IMG/VR virus record: IMGVR_UViG_3300009285_003187
Location: 1-54,532 of that record
Source: a virus
Direction: 5' to 3' (one strand)
DNA: 54,532 nucleotides
Each line of letters starts with the position of its first letter. Position 1 is the first letter of the stretch. Below the pieces are notes generated by a model, which had not been told where the DNA came from, did no database searches, and was given only the letters and a program-made list of their open reading frames with translations. The translations under genes and the position numbers were made by a program. Below are positions 48,282-54,532 of the stretch, piece after piece.

Positions 48282-49802
48282 ATGCAGCGTCGCTCCATTC
48301 TCATCGACCGGATGCGCTTCCGCCGGGCGGTCTCCGACGGCCTGGCGCTCTACAAGCCGACGTGCGCGATTACGCGAGCCTTCCACCGGGCCCGCGCCCG
48401 GATCAAGGCCCTGTTCGGCGGCAACCGGTCTGGAAAAACGCAGTCCGCAGTTGCCGATGTCGTGGCCGAGTTGGAGGGTCGTCACATCCTCCAGCGGTTG
48501 GGCCTGCGCCCCCGTCCTCCGGTCCATTGGCGGTGCGTGGGAGTCAACTTCCCGGCGGTCGAGAAAATCCTTATCCCGGCCTTCCGCCGGTGGACCAGCC
48601 GGTCGGCGCTCAAGGGTGGAACGTGGTCGGAGGCGTGGAGCGAGCGAAAGCAGACCCTCACCTTCGAGAACGGCTCTACTTGCGAGTTCATGTCCTACGA
48701 CCAGGACCTCGATGTGTTCGGGGGCGTGGACCGGGACGGGACACTGTTTGACGAGGAGCCGCCGAAGGATATCTGGACCGAGTGCCAGATGCGGCACATC
48801 GGCAGAGGGGGCCGGACGGTCCTGGCGATGACGCCGGTCAACGGGATGACGTGGGTTTACGATGACATCTACGAACCCTGGCATCTTGGGACTACGCGGT
48901 CTATCGCCTGCTGGTATCTGTCCATCTACGACAACCCCCACCTGTTGCAGGAGGAGATCGAGGAAGTAGCGCGGGGCCTGGACGAGACTGAGCAGCAGAT
49001 CCGGCTCCATGGCAGGTTTCTTCAGCGGACGGGCCTTGTGTTCAAGGAGTTCCACGACCGGGAGCCGTGGGTCTACAACCCGTTCCAGATGCCGCTTTCG
49101 TGGCCCCGGTGGGTACTGATCGATCCCCACCCGCACAAGCCTCACGCGGTCCTGTTTGGGGCGGTGTCGCCCTCCGGCGAACGGTGGGTCTACGACGAAA
49201 TCTGGCAGGCGTGTGGGATGGAGGACCTGGCGGGGGTGATCCGGGGGAAGTTGGGCGGGATCGAGCCGCAGGACTTCATCGTGGACTCGGCGGCCCTGGG
49301 CCAGGACGAGCGCCGGGGCACGACCGTATACGACGAATTAGCCGACAACGGTATCCATTGTTCTCTGGCCTCGAAAGACGTGGACTCGGGTATCATCCGG
49401 CTTCGAGCCGCCTTCGAGTGGAACGCCCTGCTGAAACCCGACCGACCGATGGCCTACCGGGTGGAGCCGCCAGCCCTGCCGACGGGAGGTCCGGGGTTGC
49501 ACATCAGCCGGGATTGCCGGATGGTCCGACACCAGATGGCCCGGTATGTGTGGCCGTCCTACATGACAGCCAGGGCGCGGGAGAACAACGACGCCCCTCG
49601 CAGGCCGCGCAAGAAAGACGATGACTTCGTGGATTTGCTGCGCTACTTCGAGGTGGAGGAGCCGCAATATGTGGAAGTCCATCCGTCCGGGGGCCGGGCG
49701 GACGACGGCAGCAGGTGGAGGCGGGGGGAGGATGAGGACGAGGATGGTGTGGGGGTGTTCGGAGGGCTGGCGGAGTACGAGACGGACTGGATGGAGGCTT
49801 GA
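48282..49802 (+). CDS. terL: Terminase large subunit
   Basis: The packaging motor. With the start at ATG 48282 it has 506 residues: Walker A GGNRSGKT (46-53), Walker B LFDEE (D157, E158), a MTPVNGMT-type segment, and nuclease acidic residues D281 (LIDPHPH), D335 (IVDSA) and D446-D451 (KKDDDFVDLLRY). No ribosome site is seen before either ATG. The upstream ATG at 48243 adds 13 residues, whose DNA is mostly the dyad operator; it lies at the predicted transcription start, so leaderless translation from there is possible. I prefer the shorter form because the dyad recurs in non-coding DNA. Confidence 0.85.
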   Translation: MQRRSILIDRMRFRRAVSDGLALYKPTCAITRAFHRARARIKALFGGNRSGKTQSAVADVVAELEGRHILQRLGLRPRPPVHWRCVGVNFPAVEKILIPAFRRWTSRSALKGGTWSEAWSERKQTLTFENGSTCEFMSYDQDLDVFGGVDRDGTLFDEEPPKDIWTECQMRHIGRGGRTVLAMTPVNGMTWVYDDIYEPWHLGTTRSIACWYLSIYDNPHLLQEEIEEVARGLDETEQQIRLHGRFLQRTGLVFKEFHDREPWVYNPFQMPLSWPRWVLIDPHPHKPHAVLFGAVSPSGERWVYDEIWQACGMEDLAGVIRGKLGGIEPQDFIVDSAALGQDERRGTTVYDELADNGIHCSLASKDVDSGIIRLRAAFEWNALLKPDRPMAYRVEPPALPTGGPGLHISRDCRMVRHQMARYVWPSYMTARARENNDAPRRPRKKDDDFVDLLRYFEVEEPQYVEVHPSGGRADDGSRWRRGEDEDEDGVGVFGGLAEYETDWMEA

Positions 49803-49904
49803 CAAAATCCCCCAGGAGTTGTCCGTAACCTGACATAGCGCCGTCGCACCTGTTGATTCAGGCCCGGCGAGTCTTTCCTTGCCTTTTTTATTTGTCCTTC
49901 GCCC

Positions 49905-52019
49905 ATGAACGCCGCGTTAGCCACCAGAGACACGAACCTGTTCGACGGCCCACTGTCACAGGTTTTGGTCCCCGACTTTCAGCCCCAGGTCGGACAGCCC
50001 GATGACATGCAGCAACGGGCGGACCGAGCCATGAAAGCCGCCCGTATTGCGGATCGGGTCAACCAGAACTATGTGCGGGGCGTAGAGTATCGTCAGGACT
50101 GGATCAACGACCGAACCATGTCCTACGACTACAAGGAGAACCGGCAGTGGCCCATGACCACGACCGGCCGGGGCAAAAAAAAGGTTCTGGTCACGGTTAA
50201 CCGGATATTTCCGGCACTCAACCGAATCATGGGATTTATCTCCAAAACCAAAATGTCGGTCAGCATCGAGGGGGTCGGTCCAGAAGACGCCATCCTGGGC
50301 AAAATTTTCAACCGCCTGTTCGAGGAGTACGGCCGCAAGGACAGGACCGAATTCAAGTTCTACGAGGCCATCAAGGACAGCCGGACGTGCGGCCTGGGCG
50401 TTGCTAAGGAAGTCTGGAATCGCACCCTGGACAGGCCCTACGGGCGTCCCGAGCTCGTCCGCGTCCGCTCCGACGAAATCATTGTCGAGCCGGGGGCGAT
50501 GGACTTGCAGTACGAGGACTCAGATTGGATCATCCACGAGGTCCGACTGACTCTCGAAAAGGCCCGCGCCAAGTATCCCAACTACGCCGACATAATTGTT
50601 CCGGACGCGGACTGGCTGAGGGACACCGGTAAGCCACAATGGTTTTCGACTTACACCGAACACATGGTCGAAAACCGGCGCGGAGGCATCGCCCCGTCGT
50701 CGGACCTTGCTCGGGATACGGTCGTTCTCAAAGAGATGTGGTATCGGGACTATCAGAGGATCGTCACCAACCTGGCCCTGCGCAACATTGATGCCATCCT
50801 GCCCGGTGCGCCTCAGCCCTTCGACGCTGCCCTTCGACAAAGCTCAGGGCAAGCTCAGGGATCGCCCGAAATCCTGTCCGTGAAGGAGGGCGCGGAAATC
50901 CCGGAGGGGGCGGTCGAAGCTTTGGGACTGCAAGAAGACCTCGATTTCGTGGCTATCCCAGACGTGATTGGAAAGGTCCGGGTCGCCACAGTCCTGAACG
51001 GAACCCTGATCCACGACCGCCCGTCCCCGTTTGCGCACGAAAAGTTCCCCTTCGTTTTTTTCAAGGCTATCCCCCTTGACAAGTACTCCTACCCCGCAGG
51101 CGATGTGATTTTTGCCGTCGAACTCCAGGACATCATCAACAAGCTCTACAGCATCGACGTGGACCAGATGGTCCGGTCCAACTACTCCCCCATCGTGGGC
51201 GAAAAAGGGACCCTCGACCCCAAGATGGAGGAAGTCCTGATGAAGTACGGCATGTCGTCTTCCCAACTCCTGATGCTCAAGCGCGGGGCCAAGTTGGATC
51301 GCCTGCCCCCTCCGCACGGCATCCAGGAGGGGTTTCTGCTCCTGCTGCGGACGCTATCCAATTCCTTCGATGAGTTGATGGGGTTCTTCGCCATTGACCG
51401 TGCAGACACCGACTATCCCACCTCCGGAAAGGGCATGGAGGAGTTGAGGCTGTCGTCGGACGTGTTCCACCAGCCCAAGTCCAACCCCATCCTCCACAGC
51501 CTCCTCTGGTGGGCGGACATGCGAGTGAGCAACATGGTTCACCTGATGAAGCAAGAAGTCGCGGTTCGTGTGGACGACAGGCTGAGAAAACAGATCGAGC
51601 AGACCGGACATCGGGCCTTTTTGCGGGCAGACCAGACGGGAAACGCCTCTTACGCCCTCAACAAGGCTGGTCGGGACGAGAACATGCGCCCCATCATCCT
51701 GAACGACATCGAATCGGGCAAGTACGACCTCAAGGCCACCATCTCCGCCGACTTTGCGGCCACGAAGAGATCCGAGGCGGAAATGGCGATGGGCCTCAAG
51801 CGGATGGACATTTACGACGACCAGGCCGTGCTCGACAAGTTAGATGATCCCAACACCGAAGAAATCCTCAAGCGCAAGGACGAAAAGAATTCCCTGCTGC
51901 AACTCGGACAGAAAGTGGCCGAAAACCCCGTGGCAATGGCCGTCCTGCAAGATCCTAACCTCCAGGCCGAGATCGAGGCCATGTTGAAGGCCAGGCAGCC
52001 CGCGCAGCCCGCGCAGTAA
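49905..52019 (+). CDS. Portal protein (P22-like)
   Basis: A 704-residue protein forming the dodecameric DNA entry ring. N-terminal helix region (QQRADRAMKAARIADRVNQN), then KVLVTVNRIFPALNRIMG, DWIIHEVRLTLEKARAKYP, LQDIINKLYSIDVDQMV and DELMGFFAIDRADTDYPTSG, which follow the P22/podovirus portal pattern. A 36-bp palindromic element at 50826-50861 adds 12 residues (LRQSSGQAQGSP) in a loop near residue 310, in frame. The 100-base gap behind terminase holds no gene. Confidence 0.85.
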   Translation: MNAALATRDTNLFDGPLSQVLVPDFQPQVGQPDDMQQRADRAMKAARIADRVNQNYVRGVEYRQDWINDRTMSYDYKENRQWPMTTTGRGKKKVLVTVNRIFPALNRIMGFISKTKMSVSIEGVGPEDAILGKIFNRLFEEYGRKDRTEFKFYEAIKDSRTCGLGVAKEVWNRTLDRPYGRPELVRVRSDEIIVEPGAMDLQYEDSDWIIHEVRLTLEKARAKYPNYADIIVPDADWLRDTGKPQWFSTYTEHMVENRRGGIAPSSDLARDTVVLKEMWYRDYQRIVTNLALRNIDAILPGAPQPFDAALRQSSGQAQGSPEILSVKEGAEIPEGAVEALGLQEDLDFVAIPDVIGKVRVATVLNGTLIHDRPSPFAHEKFPFVFFKAIPLDKYSYPAGDVIFAVELQDIINKLYSIDVDQMVRSNYSPIVGEKGTLDPKMEEVLMKYGMSSSQLLMLKRGAKLDRLPPPHGIQEGFLLLLRTLSNSFDELMGFFAIDRADTDYPTSGKGMEELRLSSDVFHQPKSNPILHSLLWWADMRVSNMVHLMKQEVAVRVDDRLRKQIEQTGHRAFLRADQTGNASYALNKAGRDENMRPIILNDIESGKYDLKATISADFAATKRSEAEMAMGLKRMDIYDDQAVLDKLDDPNTEEILKRKDEKNSLLQLGQKVAENPVAMAVLQDPNLQAEIEAMLKARQPAQPAQ
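50826..50861 (+). repeat. 36-bp palindromic element copy 3, in portal
   Basis: Identical to 30631-30666 over 36 bases. It inserts without frame change into the portal coding sequence. Confidence 0.9.
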
Positions 52020-52028
52020 GGAGCCGCT

Positions 52029-53189
52029 ATGTTGAAGTGGAATCGAAAAGTAGACGTGGCTTTCGGCGTGCTGGTCGCCCTGATGATCGCTGTCGTCGCC
52101 ATGGCGCAGCGCCCTCTTCCGTCCCCGTCCGGCGTGGACCTGGCGGTTTCCGGGCCGAAGGGCGGGACGTTCGTGATGAACACTCGTGACACGAGCCTGA
52201 CCGAGAGTTTCAAGCTCGTGTCGCAGCAGTCCTTCACACAGATGGCCGTGGCGGACTCGGTGCGGTTCATATCGACCTCCACGGCGGATTCGTCCCGCTT
52301 CTGGGTCGTGGGCATCGCCTCCACCGATACCCTGAGAACCACCCGTACGCTGGAAGTGTCCGGGACGGATACTATCCGTGTCCCAGGGGTCAATTTTCGC
52401 TACCTGGAAGCGGTCTATGCGGACTCGGAGAGCGCGGGGACCGTGACGTTCCACAGGAAGACCGGCGCTACGACCATCGTGGATCTCTCCGCAAACGACA
52501 TGTCCGCCGCGCCTGCCCATCATTTTTTCTCTCATCCCGGCGGGGGGCTGTTCGGGTGGGAGGCCAAAGCAGATCCGGAAAGCCCGGTGGTCCACCTTCA
52601 GCTTCGGCTTTACCGGGAACACCAGGACGCCGTTCACACCCCGGAGACGGGCTATCTCCTGCTGGACGAGATGTATGTGGGGGGGGCAGCCGTCTATCAC
52701 CCGCATGTGTCCAAGCAACTCGTGGCAGGGGTCAACGACACGTCCGTCACGTTCTCCGTCGTGGGGACGGAAAAGGTCGGGTACTTCTCCGTCGTGACGG
52801 ACGTGGGGACCTCGATCACGGCCATGTATATCGACGTGTCTTCCGACCGTTCCAGGTGGAAACAGACCACCGCCATCGACTCCACGACCGGCGTGGATGG
52901 GACCACTCAGACCCGCGCTGAGCCTATCCCCGTCGATTCCCTTTACGGCCAGCCCTGGGCGCGGCTGGTCGTCAACAACCGGGGCACGACCGGAGATACG
53001 GCCACGGTGGACACCTACATCACCGTCCATCGCAACCCCGGAACCGGGGACCGGGACTACCGGCCCTTCTCGCCCCCGGAGACCTGTCCGCCACATTCCT
53101 ACGTGGCGGTCTATGCCCGCGCCATAGGCAAAAACGGGCGCGTATTCGTGAGACTGAGGGGGTACGACAACCCCATGTTGAGAAAGTAG
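52029..53189 (+). CDS. Signal-peptide protein between portal and scaffold
   Basis: A 386-residue protein with AAGGAG ribosome site. A hydrophobic N-terminus (VAFGVLVALMIAVVAMAQ) makes a signal peptide ending MAQ, like the 199-residue protein behind capsid. The body is beta-rich with many S-T-T-D patterns and few cysteines. A secreted protein inside the head module is unusual. It could be an envelope-displayed or virion decoration protein; not recognised. Confidence 0.7.
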   Translation: MLKWNRKVDVAFGVLVALMIAVVAMAQRPLPSPSGVDLAVSGPKGGTFVMNTRDTSLTESFKLVSQQSFTQMAVADSVRFISTSTADSSRFWVVGIASTDTLRTTRTLEVSGTDTIRVPGVNFRYLEAVYADSESAGTVTFHRKTGATTIVDLSANDMSAAPAHHFFSHPGGGLFGWEAKADPESPVVHLQLRLYREHQDAVHTPETGYLLLDEMYVGGAAVYHPHVSKQLVAGVNDTSVTFSVVGTEKVGYFSVVTDVGTSITAMYIDVSSDRSRWKQTTAIDSTTGVDGTTQTRAEPIPVDSLYGQPWARLVVNNRGTTGDTATVDTYITVHRNPGTGDRDYRPFSPPETCPPHSYVAVYARAIGKNGRVFVRLRGYDNPMLRK

Positions 53190-53309
53190 TGGCACACCCG
53201 CAGCACACTCGCCAACCCACCGGCGCTTTGTCCTGTCCGAAGGGGCATTTTGGCCAATGCCCCGCCGGAGCCGGGAAAGCCAACCGTGCGGCGCGAAAGG
53301 AAAGACGAC

Positions 53310-54425
53310 ATGGCAAAAAGCGACAGCCACATCGAAATGGTGTCCGACCTGACCCCGGAACAACTTCGGGAGGCGACGGAGCCAAAACCCGTCTTAGTCG
53401 GCAACGAGGAGGAGATCGAGAACATCAAAAGGGTGTTCGATACCGAAGTTCTCCCGTCCGACGATCACGAGATCCCGGCCTCGGAGCCCGCCGAGAGACC
53501 AGCGGTAACGCCTTCGAAGCCCATCAAGGCCGAGGAGCCGCCCGCCGAGCAGTTCGTAGATGTTGACGGGCAGCAGGTTCCCCTGAGCGAGGTCAGGAAC
53601 CGTTACAGGTTCTGGAGCGCCACCAACCAGAGGGCCGCGCAGGTTGCGGCGGAAAGGCGAAGGCTGGAGGAGGAGAAAGCAGGGTTCGAGCGCGGAGTCA
53701 AGGCCGATCTTGCCCTCCTGAAAGAGCGCATCCCTCCCTTGCCCCCGCTCTCGCCGGAGCCGATCAAGCTGGACCTGTCCGACGTGCCGGACGTGGACAA
53801 TACCACCCTGGAGGGACAGGAGAAGATGAAGGACTGGGTCGTGCAGGTGGCGACGAAAGCCGCTACCGCTGCGCGAGAGGAAGCCCTGGCACAGACCCGG
53901 AAGCTCCCGGAACCCTCGCCCGCATCTTCTGAGCCCCAGCCCCCTGCGTCGTCGGTGGATCCGGATCCCGTGCTCACCTACAACGCGGCCATCGGGGGGC
54001 AGTTCAGGTCTCCCGATGTCCTTGCGCTGTTGGGCATCGATGAAGCAAAGGCGCAGGCGTATCTTGAACACATCGACCAGAAATTTACCCCCACCAGCCC
54101 GGACGGGCGATGGACACTGGGAGAGGTTCAGGTTTTGGCAAGGAGGTTTCAGGACATGGAACGGGAAGATCAGGCGCGGGCGGCGCAGGCGGCCCAGCAG
54201 AGGAAGGCGGACACGATCAAGAAGGCCGCGGACGCCAGCGACGTTGTGCGCGGCGGGGGAAGCCCCGCCGGGCGGTCGCTCAGAATCAGCGACGTTCTTT
54301 CCATGTCGGAGGAGGACAAGCGCCGGAAGATCGTCGGCCCGATGAAGGGTCGGGGCGGCCCGGCGGCTTACGGAACCGGCCCCCTCTACAAGACGTGGGA
54401 GGAACTCGAAAACATCACCACATAG
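53310..54425 (+). CDS. Scaffold-like protein
   Basis: A 371-residue acidic protein, ATG 53310 behind AAAGGA. Acidic, proline-rich start (LTPEQLREATEPKP), then a coiled coil (NQRAAQVAAERRRLEEEKA, residues about 108-130) and a second long helix (ARRFQDMEREDQARAAQAAQ). Location immediately before the capsid gene across the contig join, size and composition suit a P22-type scaffolding protein that guides head assembly. No conserved motif proves it. Confidence 0.6.
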   Translation: MAKSDSHIEMVSDLTPEQLREATEPKPVLVGNEEEIENIKRVFDTEVLPSDDHEIPASEPAERPAVTPSKPIKAEEPPAEQFVDVDGQQVPLSEVRNRYRFWSATNQRAAQVAAERRRLEEEKAGFERGVKADLALLKERIPPLPPLSPEPIKLDLSDVPDVDNTTLEGQEKMKDWVVQVATKAATAAREEALAQTRKLPEPSPASSEPQPPASSVDPDPVLTYNAAIGGQFRSPDVLALLGIDEAKAQAYLEHIDQKFTPTSPDGRWTLGEVQVLARRFQDMEREDQARAAQAAQQRKADTIKKAADASDVVRGGGSPAGRSLRISDVLSMSEEDKRRKIVGPMKGRGGPAAYGTGPLYKTWEELENITT

Positions 54426-54532
54426 GCGGGGCAAGCAGGGCCATCCCGCTTAAAAACGAGCGGGACTGACTGAGAAACGTCAGGAATCGAATCCCGTAGA
54501 AATCACGGGGTAAACTGACGACACACGGCTTT
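54426..54532. other. Contig right end, non-coding
   Basis: No gene. Holds a hairpin (TCCCGCT, then AGCGGGA, 54445-54464). The first bases resemble those at the left end (GGGGCAAGCAGGGCC). Joined to base 1 the gap between scaffold and capsid would be about 178 bases. Confidence 0.5.

Noticed and set aside
1-54532. Integrase, transposase, tRNA genes
   Set aside because: None is seen by motif or cloverleaf inspection, so lysogeny by integration is not supported.

Overview
This window looks like one complete, or nearly complete, genome of a short-tailed (podovirus-type) phage, shown as a circularly permuted contig. The large terminase (about 48.3-49.8 kb), a P22-type portal, a signal-peptide protein and a scaffold-like protein lie at the right end. 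The major capsid protein starts at base 72, so the head module runs across the contig ends. There is no integrase, transposase or tRNA that I can recognise. The host is probably a GC-rich Gram-negative environmental bacterium: the phage encodes three lipoproteins with lipoboxes, one of them Pal/OmpA-like, and a SleB-type cell-wall hydrolase. Many copies of a CCCTTCGACAAGCTCAGGG-type palindrome, of a kind I recall from genomes of uncultivated environmental bacteria, are scattered through the DNA.

Layout. (1) 48.2-54.5 kb plus 0-9.9 kb, plus strand: packaging, head, connector, tail and lysis. The order is terminase, portal, exported protein, scaffold, capsid, adaptor, beta-propeller tail protein, C1q-tipped fibre, endolysin, holin-like protein and spanin-like lipoprotein. 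(2) 9.9-26.7 kb, plus: three very large internal/ejection proteins (1211, 380 and 3999 aa). The last combines a lytic transglycosylase with a helicase, a JAMM protease and ParB/DdrB-like and ART-like segments, so it is a polyvalent protein that is probably injected with the DNA. (3) 26.7-31.8 kb, plus: small zinc proteins, a Pal-like lipoprotein, a Cro/CI-like regulator with its own promoter/operator, a Mu Gam-like DNA-end protector and a proline-rich protein. (4) 31.9-48.0 kb, minus strand: the early/replication arm. It has a replication initiator with an iteron origin inside the gene, a DnaB helicase, many tiny translationally coupled genes, a radical SAM enzyme, a Pol X-like nucleotidyltransferase, a DUF6745-like protein with a 41-unit tandem repeat, and a Dam-type methylase. 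A repeat-rich tract of about 1.6 kb without genes (34.5-36.1 kb) sits inside this arm.

Regulation visible in the sequence. A strong divergent promoter region at 48.15-48.26 kb fires left into the replication arm and right into terminase. The rightward start site lies in a dyad, TGTGCGATATGGCACA, which recurs three more times at 34.2-35.1 kb, so one regulator may touch both places. A second strong leftward promoter lies at 34.52-34.55 kb. The Cro/CI-like gene and possibly terminase could be read from leaderless transcripts.

Most striking points: the 4000-residue polyvalent protein; the palindromic element carried in frame inside portal, ejection, lipoprotein and other genes; the 41 x 12-bp protein-coding array inside a cassette flanked by 29-bp direct repeats; and seven Sec or lipoprotein signals among phage genes, several in the structural module. 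All assignments come from reading the sequence. No database search was run.
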